A DNA stretch of 64,000 nucleotides from Candidatus Altimarinota bacterium. GTDB taxonomy: Bacteria > Patescibacteriota > Gracilibacteria > JAUYGZ01. Every line of letters starts with the position of its first letter. The first letter of the stretch is position 1. The notes under the pieces were generated by a model. That model was not told the DNA's origin and ran no database searches. It was given only the letters and a program-made list of their open reading frames with translations. This document shows, one piece after another, positions 34,441-43,573 of this stretch. A program made the position numbers and the translations under genes. The stretch is from the NCBI GenBank assembly GCA_029233985.1, contig JARGOK010000001.1, forward strand, positions 310,174-374,173. The letters run 5' to 3'.

Positions 34441-37400
34441 TTATCGTACTCTCAGCTCCTTTTCTTGAGAAGTCGCATATACATCTGGCTCTACTGCTGA
34501 AAAGACTTCAATTGGTGGAATAGTTGCTGTTCCACGAAGCTGTGCTGTCCATTCGAAAGGGATGGTCGTTTGTCCTGGTGGAAGCTGGTCGATCATAGTC
34601 CAGATTTGGTCATCTCCAACCTGTTTTTGATGGCCCATTTGAGAATTCGTAGAACCTGTGACGTGGATCAAAGATGGGAGGTGCTGGATAATGATGACTT
34701 TTTTTCGAGGGAATGGTGAGAGAATATGTATTTCACCTGAGATGATGTCACCTTTTTGAAGTGTTCCTTGTTGAGTGGTATTTGAGAAGACAGAGATACC
34801 TTGCGCATCTGGAACATTGTCCTGAATTTCCCATGAGACTTCCGAGAAGAGAGCTTGTCTTGGGACAGCTGATAGTTCTGCAGAGATATCACTTAAGAGC
34901 TCATCTTGGTCTGAAGTATATTGAAATTGATTGGAAATCTGAAAGAACTGCCCTTTCACTTCTTTGTTGAGTTGAAAATCAGTCTTTGATCCATCACCAA
35001 ATTGAAGAGAGATTTTATCAGCAATTTGGGATTCTTGGTAAAGGCGAAGATATGAGGCCATCGCCTTGAGAAAGGTGTATTGATTGTCTCGCGACTGATA
35101 GCGAAGCTTGTATTTATTATCATTGAGCCAAGAGATCACCTCTGGTATGTCTAGGTGAGAACTTGCTTGGCGAACGAGTGACTGCAAATACAGAGAAGTA
35201 GCGATGAAGTCACTAGAGGAGTCAGCAGTTTTGATCCAAATGGTATTTCTGAATTTTTTTTGACGTTCTTTGAGGAGCTGAGTGATTTCTTCGATCTTGT
35301 AATTGCTGCCACTGACCTTGGCGTCTCGGTAGTCTTCAAAAATGATAAGCAAAGTGACCAAGGCATGGTCTGAAAGCTGGTCGCGAATACCATACCAGTT
35401 ATTCGCAAAAGGAATGCCACTGGGAGACAGAGCTGAGAGCGCACTCAAGTGACGAAGTTCGGCTAATGAATCTTCATCGCTGAGACTTCTAAGGTCAATT
35501 TCATCGGTAATCCGCTGGGCTCCTTTTTCTTGAAGGCGGAGCTTTAGATAGGTCACAATTCCGTTTCTCATCTGCTGGTCGAGACGTGTACTGATGTGTT
35601 GTTCGATATCTGAAAGTCGTTTTGCATTTGCAATGCTAAAACTCAGGTCTGATTCGAATCCTGAAGGCAACTCGCTCCAGCCTCCATCCTCTCTTTGAGA
35701 ATACTGAAGATACTCCAGTACATTTTCTATAGGCTCTTGATCTTTTAGGAGATCAATGAGTTCTTGGAGATGATCGTTTTTTTCTGGAACGAGGTCTTGA
35801 AAAAGTGCGATGAGTGCTGCACGCTGAATGATTTCTTCATTCCAGAGTGTGTCTCTCTTCATATACTCGGAAAGATTCCCGATAACATAGGCAATTGGAC
35901 TGGTAGCAATAGTATAGAGTCGCATTGGTCCCTCAGTTTGTGTTGATGGAACAAGCAGATTTCCTTGCCCTGCTTCGAACTGATTCCAAATATGGTGACG
36001 ATTGGGAAGATACCGAAAAGCTTCAGCATGCTGTATGACGAGTGTTTTTTGAGCTAGTGTTCTGGTGTCTCCTTTGAGGTCAAAAAGCACACCTGGAAAA
36101 CCTTTTGTGTGCTTTTGAGGAGGAAGCTCGAGAGTGACAGGAAGTGTTCGAGTATCGTTTCCAGAAATTCCAACGAAAACGGATTGAGAAGGTTGGATGC
36201 TGACTCCAGTTGATTCCATATCGAAGAGAAGGTTTCGAGAGAAATCTGTCTTATTGCTGATACGGATATCTATGACAGCTCGGTCTGATGGCCGCATAAA
36301 AGGAAGGGGTTCAACTTGAATAGAAAAGTCTTCAAGCACTAGCTCAGCTTTGAGAGGAATGGTCCGTTGTTGTGAGTTCATTCCAAAATGCCCTTCTCTA
36401 TCATGAACGAAGTAATAGAGATCAGAAGGTGTTCTGCCAACTTCACTTGGAGAGGAATCTTTTATTTCGAGGAGCTCGATGTCTCCTGGAAAAATCAGTA
36501 AATGGCTTTGTTGTTGAAGAGGCCTCATACTGATGTGGTCTTCTTGTTTATCAAGAGTAGTGATGAGTTGAGTAGATGCTGTCAAAACACTATTTCCCAT
36601 TTGCGGGTAAAATTTTTCAAGAAAATTTGGGAATGCAAAAGGTGTTCGATCGTATTTCTTAAAGACAACAATAGAAGAACTAGCAATACTCTTTCCTCGA
36701 AGAGTCTGAAAAGCAACCTCTTCGAAAGAATCAGCTGAATTGAGTTGAGTGAGATCAATTGTCTTACTTTGATGTCCAATCCATATTCCATCCAAGTCAT
36801 ACAACAGACCAGTATCCGTAAATTGTGTAACGGAAAAGAAAACCTCAGGGATCATGTCTTCCTTTAGCTCAACGATCACTTCTTCTTGCTGTGAAGCTGC
36901 AACAAAAACTTCAGCATGAGCGATATGATCTGATTCTGCAGTAATCAAAACAGGGAACCCACTTTTGAGATTTTTCAATTGTAGCGAGACCGTATCTCCC
37001 ACATCAGCAAGTGGTGATTTTTCTATAGTGATGACTTTATGTGTGATGTGCTTTTCTTTTACTGAATTATTCAAATCTTTTGCATGATGCTGTTCATGAG
37101 TTTTGAAGTCGAGTTCTGTACTCAAAAAAGTCCCTTGGCAAATACTGTCGTGCAATCCGATACAGATCCCAAAAATAAGTTTTTCCTTCCCAAGTGGAAC
37201 AATTTTTTCTACTGTAAATGGAATATTTCCAAACTCGTCCACTGGAGAAATTTTTCTCCATAACATATCACCAGTGAGGTTTTCTAGAGTCAAAACCACA
37301 CTGGACACACGAGGTGATTTTGCTGATCGCTGCTCTCTTTGCTTGAGTACCACCAGTCCATCTCGTGAAGTGGAAAGATCTGTATTTGATTCGAAAACAA

Positions 37401-39801
37401 CCTGAAATAAAAATTCATTTTCATCGAAATTGAATGGGGCTCCATACCTCCACGGCTCTAGCCCTGTTTGGTCAAAAGCATACAGAAGGACTTCTTTATT
37501 CCCCTTCATCGCTGTGAGGTAATCATATTTTAGTTTTACTTTGGTATCGACAAGGAGTCCATTTTCATTGGTGTTGTCTGTAAACACAGCAACTCCGTCT
37601 GAATTGTAATAGGTTACTTGTGCCTGCTCTACTGGAATCAGACTTTGTTTGTCGAGCACCCAGACCAGAGAATTTTGTCCTCGTTTCGAGATTACTTCGA
37701 GAGGTGAATACTGTATAATTCCGTGAGCCTTTTCGCTAAATCCAAATTGTCCACGTGCAAAAGGTGAGCTGACCTGAACATAAAAAATTCCGTCTTGAAC
37801 TTCTGGAATGACTGAGAGGATATCAACTTCTGAACTAATGGTTTCGTCCCAAGAAACCTCGGATTTTTTGTTAAGAGTTTTTATTCGCAAACAAGTAGTC
37901 GGTGTTGGAAAAAACCCAGACCAGCGTTCTGACTGATTGTACTCTACAGAAAAAAACTGGCTAAAGCTGAGTTGACATACCTTCACAGAAAGGTCTGTGA
38001 TGTTTTTATGAGAGTATGAAAAAACCAATTCTTTTGGAGTAGCGACCGTTTTAAAAAACTGTTCTTGGTTATTGAAGAGTTCAAGATCTTCTTTTGCCAA
38101 AGCAGGTCGTGTGATCTCGAGAGATAGCTCTTTTGTATTCCCAAAAATATCTGCGAGAAAAACATCTAGAGTCTGCTTCGACTCAGGAGGAATGATTGAC
38201 TTTGACAATTCGTATTGGAATTGAAACCCTTCCACTTCTTCGCAGCTTTGTTTGTCAGACTTCGTTAGTTTATTTGACACTGATTCAGCTTCTGATTTCC
38301 ACTTTGCAGAGGATGACTCGAGTGTGAGCTGCTGACTGAGATGAAAGCAGACATTCTGATTTGTTTCACGGGTAATAACTTCTAGAGTAGGTGATTTTGA
38401 TATCCTAATGATGAGATCTTGATCTAGATATGTTTTTCCAGATGGATTTATTTTTTTTGAAAGAACAAAATCTATATTTTCTCTTTTTTGAGAATTTTGA
38501 GAAAGAGAAACTTTGAAACTTTCTTTATCAATCTCCACGAGAGTAAATGGAATCCCTGAAAGGGTTCCCATAACTTCTTTTGCTTTTTCGTATGCAACAC
38601 TCTCTTTGAAGCTAATAATAAACGTATCGTCGGCAAGGTAGACATCTTGGTCAAATTCGAATTGTGGATTCACCGCATAAAAAGATTCTGTAGAAAATTG
38701 CCAAGACCATTCTCCATCGAGCGGAGTATTCCCTCTTTCCGGAAGCAATCCTGGCTTGAGATCTATCCTATAGTTTTGATTGTAGGACCACTGCATCGAA
38801 TTGGGCAAGACTGTGTAGACTCCATTTTCTTCATCGATTTTTACAACTGATATTTCACTCACAGCTGATCCATCGCCTCTTGATACACGCAAAGAATCTT
38901 GTAAAGACTTCACACTGACAGACTGATTGAAGTGGAGTGTAAAAGGTTGATCTACTGATACAAGTGTTGAGCTCTCCAGTGGCGTTTCTTGTAGCAATTC
39001 TATTGAAGCGGTCTTGTAAACCTTTTCTACAGTATCATCAATGAGAGAATTATTAAGGGTCTTTAGAGGGGCATCATTGTAGAGACGAAATTCTGACGAA
39101 AAAGGGAAACCGTCGCGAGGAGTAAAAGAAAGTGTTTTGGTGTTCTTCCAAGACCAATCTCCTGCGATATAAGGAGAAAGCGTAAAAAGCCCTTGGAGGT
39201 CAGGGCTTCCAATAGCATGATCAGGAATCATGGCATGAGAAAAGAAAATTGTTAAAGTGTCTGAAACCTCGATATCTTCTAATGGATGCACAGCAAGCAC
39301 TCTTGCCTCGCTTCCCACACTATAAGAAAACTTATAGGATTGCTCTAAAGCATATCCAAAGAAGTTTTCTGCGCTAGCATCAACTAACACTTGGTAAAAT
39401 TGTCCCTTTTGGAGAGGTTCTCTCGGGATCACATAGAGCCTATTCCCCGCCCACTGCTCTGAATACGAACGAGCAGGCTCAAGAGATACTGCATTTGATA
39501 CCGTTTCTTTTTTCATTCGTTGATCAAACTCAATTACGAAGGATGATTTAGGAGAAATTTCAATGAGTTCTTCGGATGACTGTGGCGAAAGGACCACTGG
39601 AGAGCTCAACCACTCATTTCCTCCACCTCTCCAAACAGACCCTATCACAAGGATCAAGACCAAAATTCCCCAATAGAGCCCTCTATGAAGTGAATTTCGT
39701 AGAGGATGCGGAGCCTTTTGCGATTTGGATTTTTCGTGTTTCACATGAATCTGAAAGAGTCCCTGATAGCTTATCAAGAGTTGTGGTGAGTCGCGAAGCA
39801 T
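34441..39801 (-). CDS. Bacterial alpha-2-macroglobulin-like protein, membrane-anchored, thioester motif absent
   Basis: A 1786-aa protein with one membrane helix (WGILVLILVIGSVW, ~43-57) and a long extracytoplasmic region. It starts with Big_5/Ig-like repeats (ISPKSSFVIEFDQRMKKETV; VLAVHPLEDIEVSDTLTIFF; VSVDQPFTLHFNQSVSVKSL), continues with MG-type beta domains, an A2M core (PLPFMRPSDRAVIDIRISNK), a helical toroid with REDGGWSELPSGFESD, and a C-terminal receptor-like domain. Bacterial macroglobulins trap proteases at the envelope through a CxEQ thioester; here the matching place reads SPIAYVIGNLSEYM, with no Cys or Gln, so it would be of the thioester-less kind. No penicillin-binding protein 1C gene is adjacent, unlike many YfhM loci. 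Confidence 0.85.
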   Translation of the reverse strand: MLRDSPQLLISYQGLFQIHVKHEKSKSQKAPHPLRNSLHRGLYWGILVLILVIGSVWRGGGNEWLSSPVVLSPQSSEELIEISPKSSFVIEFDQRMKKETVSNAVSLEPARSYSEQWAGNRLYVIPREPLQKGQFYQVLVDASAENFFGYALEQSYKFSYSVGSEARVLAVHPLEDIEVSDTLTIFFSHAMIPDHAIGSPDLQGLFTLSPYIAGDWSWKNTKTLSFTPRDGFPFSSEFRLYNDAPLKTLNNSLIDDTVEKVYKTASIELLQETPLESSTLVSVDQPFTLHFNQSVSVKSLQDSLRVSRGDGSAVSEISVVKIDEENGVYTVLPNSMQWSYNQNYRIDLKPGLLPERGNTPLDGEWSWQFSTESFYAVNPQFEFDQDVYLADDTFIISFKESVAYEKAKEVMGTLSGIPFTLVEIDKESFKVSLSQNSQKRENIDFVLSKKINPSGKTYLDQDLIIRISKSPTLEVITRETNQNVCFHLSQQLTLESSSAKWKSEAESVSNKLTKSDKQSCEEVEGFQFQYELSKSIIPPESKQTLDVFLADIFGNTKELSLEITRPALAKEDLELFNNQEQFFKTVATPKELVFSYSHKNITDLSVKVCQLSFSQFFSVEYNQSERWSGFFPTPTTCLRIKTLNKKSEVSWDETISSEVDILSVIPEVQDGIFYVQVSSPFARGQFGFSEKAHGIIQYSPLEVISKRGQNSLVWVLDKQSLIPVEQAQVTYYNSDGVAVFTDNTNENGLLVDTKVKLKYDYLTAMKGNKEVLLYAFDQTGLEPWRYGAPFNFDENEFLFQVVFESNTDLSTSRDGLVVLKQREQRSAKSPRVSSVVLTLENLTGDMLWRKISPVDEFGNIPFTVEKIVPLGKEKLIFGICIGLHDSICQGTFLSTELDFKTHEQHHAKDLNNSVKEKHITHKVITIEKSPLADVGDTVSLQLKNLKSGFPVLITAESDHIAHAEVFVAASQQEEVIVELKEDMIPEVFFSVTQFTDTGLLYDLDGIWIGHQSKTIDLTQLNSADSFEEVAFQTLRGKSIASSSIVVFKKYDRTPFAFPNFLEKFYPQMGNSVLTASTQLITTLDKQEDHISMRPLQQQSHLLIFPGDIELLEIKDSSPSEVGRTPSDLYYFVHDREGHFGMNSQQRTIPLKAELVLEDFSIQVEPLPFMRPSDRAVIDIRISNKTDFSRNLLFDMESTGVSIQPSQSVFVGISGNDTRTLPVTLELPPQKHTKGFPGVLFDLKGDTRTLAQKTLVIQHAEAFRYLPNRHHIWNQFEAGQGNLLVPSTQTEGPMRLYTIATSPIAYVIGNLSEYMKRDTLWNEEIIQRAALIALFQDLVPEKNDHLQELIDLLKDQEPIENVLEYLQYSQREDGGWSELPSGFESDLSFSIANAKRLSDIEQHISTRLDQQMRNGIVTYLKLRLQEKGAQRITDEIDLRSLSDEDSLAELRHLSALSALSPSGIPFANNWYGIRDQLSDHALVTLLIIFEDYRDAKVSGSNYKIEEITQLLKERQKKFRNTIWIKTADSSSDFIATSLYLQSLVRQASSHLDIPEVISWLNDNKYKLRYQSRDNQYTFLKAMASYLRLYQESQIADKISLQFGDGSKTDFQLNKEVKGQFFQISNQFQYTSDQDELLSDISAELSAVPRQALFSEVSWEIQDNVPDAQGISVFSNTTQQGTLQKGDIISGEIHILSPFPRKKVIIIQHLPSLIHVTGSTNSQMGHQKQVGDDQIWTMIDQLPPGQTTIPFEWTAQLRGTATIPPIEVFSAVEPDVYATSQEKELRVR

Positions 39802-39959
39802 TTCAAATGGACAGATTACACTTCGTTTGACACTATGATGTATTAGTGTTATTATATATATGAACCTACCGGAAGAACTGAAAATTCAATCATTTCCTTT
39901 TTCCTCTCTTTCTATGATTTAAACTCCCCTTATTCGCCTCTCCACCTTTGAAGGTGCTG

Positions 39960-40084
39960 GTATTTCTTTTTGATGGCTTACATCAGACAATAACCCAGCA
40001 ATGAAGCCCTTCGAAAAGTGAGACAAGGCGAAAAAGCAACCCACACTTCTAGCCGCCAGCTATGGTTATGAGAAGCTTTTTCAC
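39960..40084 (-). ncRNA. Candidate structured RNA or long leader, unidentified
   Basis: Downstream of a near-consensus promoter the RNA can form GUGAAAAAGC pairing with GCUUUUUCGC (10 bp with one wobble) around a CUUCU/AGAAG hairpin. Alternatively AUAACC pairs with a later GGUUAU, which would disrupt or form a pseudoknot with the first structure. I checked by eye against tmRNA, RNase P, SRP and 6S landmarks and saw none. It could be a small RNA or the 280-base leader of the macroglobulin gene; ends are approximate. Confidence 0.4.
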
Positions 40085-40090
40085 ACCCTT

Positions 40091-40119
40091 ATTATAGCAT
40101 TTTTGGACCACTTTCTCAA
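40091..40119 (-). promoter_or_regulatory. Strong promoter reading toward the macroglobulin gene
   Basis: Minus strand TTGAGA (40114-40119), 17-bp spacer, extended -10 TGC-TATAAT (TATAAT at 40091-40096). It lies 290 bases before the nearest annotated start. Confidence 0.75.
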
Positions 40120-40319
40120 GATGGTCAAAGTGCCTGAGGTGCTCTCATACGAATTGTTACCGGACTAGACTTGTGTGTCTTAGCCCGCTTTTTTGTGTTT
40201 CAAAATGTCATTTTTTGAACCCTTTTCGTCATGTTTGTACCTTTCCTGCAAATCACCGACGCTCCCCCCTGCCTACCAAGACTTTTTTTGCAGGATCAAC
40301 TCCCAAATACTTCATCTTA

Positions 40320-40342
40320 AAAAACTCTTTTAAAGAGTTTTT
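40320..40342. terminator. Terminator-like hairpin
   Basis: AAAAACTCTTT and AAAGAGTTTTT form a palindrome with A and T flanks; it could act on either strand. Confidence 0.5.
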
Positions 40343-40404
40343 GTCATCTCTTAATACATCTCTTATCTGACATCACCGGCATCTTATTTCTTTATTCCTT
40401 CATT

Positions 40405-40539
40405 ATGTATCGCATAATACTCAAGGGGTACACCCGATGGATCACCTATTACACCCATCACTATCCACAGATAGCGACGGTTGTAAAAGTAGGCAAGTCA
40501 TTGGGACACACCTACCATGTGTTTGAAATCATGTTGTAA
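40405..40539 (+). CDS. Possible 44-aa small protein
   Basis: ATG 40405 to TAA 40539, beginning MYRIILKGYTRWITYYTHHY and basic/aromatic throughout. The upstream TTTCTTTATTCCTTCATT fits the local pyrimidine-rich start context and a TTGTCA-17-TATCTG promoter (40341-40369) is possible. No homology known to me; could equally be chance. Confidence 0.3.
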   Translation: MYRIILKGYTRWITYYTHHYPQIATVVKVGKSLGHTYHVFEIML

Positions 40540-40620
40540 GAAAGCTGCGAGTCCACTATCTGCTTTCAAAAAGAGTTGTTTTCGGCTATCATATGCGCTG
40601 ATCTCTTAGATTCAGCCTAT

Positions 40621-41697
40621 ATGAAAACTTTTCTAGAAGATAAAAATCTTCCTGAATATCGACAGCAACAAATGAGAACCGCCTGGTTTGACCCCTCCAT
40701 AAAAAACTGGGAGCAGGTCACAACACTTCCTAAGGAAGCCCGCCAAATACTTTCCAAGAGTGAACCTTGGTCGTCTCTGAAGCTTTCATCGCTTCAGCAA
40801 TCAAAAACCGCTCTCAAGGCATTGTTTGAGCTGTCAGATGGTAAAAAAATTGAATCCGTACTAATGATCAATCCAAAAGGAGACTGGACAGCCTGTTTGT
40901 CTTCTGAGGTTGGTTGTGCAATGGCTTGTGATTTTTGTGCGACGGGAACAATGGGGTTTATTCGAGACCTTAGTTCAGATGAAGTCTCTGACCAACTGCG
41001 CTACTGGAGACAGTACTTGCATGAGAACGAGGAAATCAGTGGACGAGTGTCGAATATTGTTATGATGGGAATGGGCGAACCTCTGAACAACTATGAGCCG
41101 GTACGAGATGCCATTATCGATTTTATTGAATATATGGAGATAGGAAAAACCAAGATCACTCTTTCGACCGTGGGAGTGAAGCGTGGCATGGAGCAAATTT
41201 TGACTGATCCGCTCTGGCCTGACGTAAGAGTAGCTATTTCCCTGCATTATCCCGATCAAAAGAAGCGCGTAGAACACATGCCTGTTGCAAATCAAAGAAG
41301 CCTTGAAGAACTAAAAGACTGGTGCTTGAGGTATCTCAAACAGTACGGGAACCGAAAACATCACATTACTTTTGAGTATCTTATGCTGGAAGGAAAAAAT
41401 GATACGCAGAAAGATGTTCGAGATCTCGCGAAATTCCTAAAGGGTATAGACCGATACAAGATCAATCTCATCCCCTGGAATGAAGTGGACAACCTGAACT
41501 ATAACCGTGCCTCACGCAAGCGCACTGAAGGCTTTCAAGAAGCACTGCAAAAACGTGGCATTCGATCTACAATCAGGAAAAGCCTAGGAAGAGAGATTGA
41601 TGGAGGTTGTGGGCAGTTGGCCGTGAAAGAAGGTGAGGTCGCAAAAAATACGGAAGAAACAAAGGATGATGGGTTGATTAGCATTGGATTTAAATAA
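40621..41697 (+). CDS. rlmN: Dual-specificity RNA methyltransferase RlmN
   Basis: The 358-aa radical-SAM protein has the cluster motif CxxxCxxC as C99-AMA-C103-DF-C106, preceded by CLSSEVG, plus NIVMMGMGEPLNNYE, RVAISLHYPDQKKR and a C-terminal segment GREIDGGCGQL with the second catalytic cysteine. RlmN methylates C2 of A2503 in 23S rRNA and A37 in some tRNAs. I use ATG 40621 (MKTFLEDKNLPEYRQQQ); the TTG 45 bases upstream is unlikely. The leader is GATTCAGCCTAT. Confidence 0.95.
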   Translation: MKTFLEDKNLPEYRQQQMRTAWFDPSIKNWEQVTTLPKEARQILSKSEPWSSLKLSSLQQSKTALKALFELSDGKKIESVLMINPKGDWTACLSSEVGCAMACDFCATGTMGFIRDLSSDEVSDQLRYWRQYLHENEEISGRVSNIVMMGMGEPLNNYEPVRDAIIDFIEYMEIGKTKITLSTVGVKRGMEQILTDPLWPDVRVAISLHYPDQKKRVEHMPVANQRSLEELKDWCLRYLKQYGNRKHHITFEYLMLEGKNDTQKDVRDLAKFLKGIDRYKINLIPWNEVDNLNYNRASRKRTEGFQEALQKRGIRSTIRKSLGREIDGGCGQLAVKEGEVAKNTEETKDDGLISIGFK

Positions 41698-41715
41698 TGT
41701 TCGCCAACCTGTAGA

Positions 41716-41733
41716 TGAGAATCGAAATTCTCA
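41716..41733. repeat. TGAGAATCGAAATTCTCA hairpin repeat, copy 1
   Basis: TGAGAAT and ATTCTCA with loop CGAA, preceded by CTGTAGA. The same 18 bases occur at 43498-43515, and a degenerate version near 1077. Confidence 0.7.
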
Positions 41734-41851
41734 GCGATGGCATTCAAATATCTCAGTGTTTTGGTTCTCACCAATTGTTTCCTTGTGATAGACAAAACAA
41801 CCTGTCGGATTAGACAAGAATGAATGTGTACTAAAGAATTGAAATGAAAGG

Positions 41852-41926
41852 TGGTGGCCTGAGGCGGATTTGAACCACCGACACAAGGATTTTCAATCCT
41901 CTGCTCTACCCCTGAGCTACCAGGCC
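41852..41926 (-). tRNA. tRNA-Phe(GAA)
   Basis: On the minus strand acceptor GGCCTGG pairs with TCAGGCC, discriminator A, encoded CCA (41852-41854). Anticodon stem GAGGA/TCCTT with loop TTGAAAA gives anticodon GAA. T-arm GGTGG-TTCAAAT-CCGCC. Confidence 0.96.
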
Positions 41927-41941
41927 AGGTAATGCCAGCAC

Positions 41942-41970
41942 AGCGTATCTCAGCCATCAGAAGAAATCAA
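41942..41970 (-). promoter_or_regulatory. tRNA-Phe promoter
   Basis: Minus strand TTGATT (41965-41970), 17-bp spacer, TACGCT (41942-41947). Confidence 0.5.
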
Positions 41971-42011
41971 GTCTTCACATGGCTTTTTTACTCTTACTGG
42001 AATAAACGATC

Positions 42012-43379
42012 TTACTCTTTTTCAAGTGAAGCAGCTATCTTGTCTACAATCTGCTTGAGACCAGTTTCTCGTGCACATACGGTATACATGCTTCCGCCCA
42101 CATCCTCTGTTTTTTTGTATGAGCATGACGTGTCTGGTGTACCAGAAAAGATCAATACACGACTATTGCTTTCCGTGATCTCACTATTGCTTTCCGTGTA
42201 AGTCGTGTGGTCTGTAAATCCGTATTGTGAGCTTCCAAGATAAGAAAAATACCAGATTTTTGGGTACTCGAATGAAAGAGTTCTTCCTTGAAATGGGTTA
42301 AACCCCTTGCTCATAAGAGACTCAAGCTCTGAATTTGTCAGTGGCGTTAGTGATGAAAAGCTCTTTCCCTCATCTTCCTGAGTCTCTTCATTTGTGTTTG
42401 TTTCTTCTTCCACTTCTTTTTCCTCTTCATTCTCCAACACTTCTGCCTCCTCATTTTTTTCTTCTTCTTTTTCCCCTTCCCCCACTTCTTGTTTTTCTTT
42501 TTCTGACTCTTCTTCAAGATCCTTAGCATCCTCAGAAATATCAAGATCTTCAGCATCTTCCTTCTCTTCAGAAACTACTCCTTGCGATTCAAAAGTATCA
42601 ATGAGTTCGAAGTATTGCCCTTTTACGATCGAATCTTGATCGACGAGACGAAGCTCGTAATAATTGTTTCCTCCTCTCACATAGGTTTTGATGATTTCCT
42701 CGTCCCCATTCTTAATAGTTCTTCGAACCCCTGTTTGATTTCCTACGCTGACCTGACTTTCCTCAAAGAACAGGTTTTGGTCGCGGTCTTCTAGCCAGAT
42801 ATCGAGAGGAACTTCTTCGTCCTCATACTGGTAGACCATCACCATCGAAATGTCTTCTCCGTTTCTTTTTTGGGTGAATTTCACCTTGTTGCTTTCAAGC
42901 GCGTATTCCCACTCAGAAGGATACGTGAAATTCATTTCGTAATTTATTTCATCAAATTTTTCAACTCCATCTTCACTGAGTTTTTCAAGTGAGCTGACAG
43001 TCATTATTTTTTGGTCACCTCGTGTTGTGTCTTTTACAATTCCCTGTACCTTCACTCGTTGATTGAGAAAATCTTCTAATTCTACTTTGTCACTTTTCAG
43101 AAGGGTCACAAGAGCGTCGTTCTCTTCTAATCGGTGAGTCGCTTCGTCGTAAATTGAGACTCCGAGGAGTTTTATCTCCCCTTCGAACTGCTTGAGTTCG
43201 TTTTTGTAAAGCTCATCATTATCGACATCGTGGTCATGATCATGTCCTTCTAAATAGACATCTTCAAATTCCTCTTCAGATGGACCGATTCCTGGGATTA
43301 TTCCCTGTATCCCCCAAAGGAGTGCTAAGGCGAGTATAATGAGGAGAGATGTAATGGTGACGATTTTGAAATTTCTCAT
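42012..43379 (-). CDS. Membrane-anchored extracytoplasmic protein with Glu-rich linker
   Basis: From ATG 43379 the 455-aa protein has a signal anchor (IVTITSLLIILALALLWGI), a His/Asp cluster (GHDHDHDVDNDE), an OB-like segment (VELEDFLNQRVKVQGIVKDT), a first beta-rich domain around NFTYPSEWEYAL, a ~75-residue Glu/Lys linker and a second domain of similar kind (SFEYPKIWYFSYLG). The YPSEW and YPKIW segments resemble the PsbP/DUF family pattern for secreted beta domains, suggesting an internal duplication. Function unknown. The longer frame to 43529 crosses a hairpin repeat and is not used. Confidence 0.72.
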   Translation of the reverse strand: MRNFKIVTITSLLIILALALLWGIQGIIPGIGPSEEEFEDVYLEGHDHDHDVDNDELYKNELKQFEGEIKLLGVSIYDEATHRLEENDALVTLLKSDKVELEDFLNQRVKVQGIVKDTTRGDQKIMTVSSLEKLSEDGVEKFDEINYEMNFTYPSEWEYALESNKVKFTQKRNGEDISMVMVYQYEDEEVPLDIWLEDRDQNLFFEESQVSVGNQTGVRRTIKNGDEEIIKTYVRGGNNYYELRLVDQDSIVKGQYFELIDTFESQGVVSEEKEDAEDLDISEDAKDLEEESEKEKQEVGEGEKEEEKNEEAEVLENEEEKEVEEETNTNEETQEDEGKSFSSLTPLTNSELESLMSKGFNPFQGRTLSFEYPKIWYFSYLGSSQYGFTDHTTYTESNSEITESNSRVLIFSGTPDTSCSYKKTEDVGGSMYTVCARETGLKQIVDKIAASLEKE

Positions 43380-43497
43380 GGGGAGAGTAAAAAGGTATGA
43401 GTACTGATGCACTCTAGACCTGAAACGCAAGAGAATCAAGTTGCTCAGGGTATTGAGATGCCTGTAAGCTAGGAATATGTTATCAATCAACCGTAGA

Positions 43498-43515
43498 TGA
43501 GAATCGAAATTCTCA
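43498..43515. repeat. TGAGAATCGAAATTCTCA hairpin repeat, copy 2
   Basis: Identical 18-base hairpin to 41716-41733 including the upstream GTAGA, placed just before the methyltransferase gene. Confidence 0.7.
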
Positions 43516-43573
43516 CAGGTGAAAAACAACCGATCAGAATTTCTATTGCAATCTACAGGATTATTACTGAGCT

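Larger units (their letters stand above)
39802..40404. other. 600-bp gene-free stretch with promoter and structured-RNA signals
   Basis: No convincing gene of normal size. It contains a candidate structured transcript (39960-40084, minus), its promoter (40091-40119), a hairpin joining CCTGCAAA (40245-40252) to TTTGCAGG (40287-40294), and an A/T-flanked terminator-like hairpin (40320-40342). Short open frames in either strand do not look coding. Confidence 0.6.

Noticed and set aside
41535..41957. Minus-strand frame containing SSGVEQRIENPCVGGSNPP
   Set aside because: It is a frame across tRNA-Phe (another classical false gene) and antisense to the end of rlmN.
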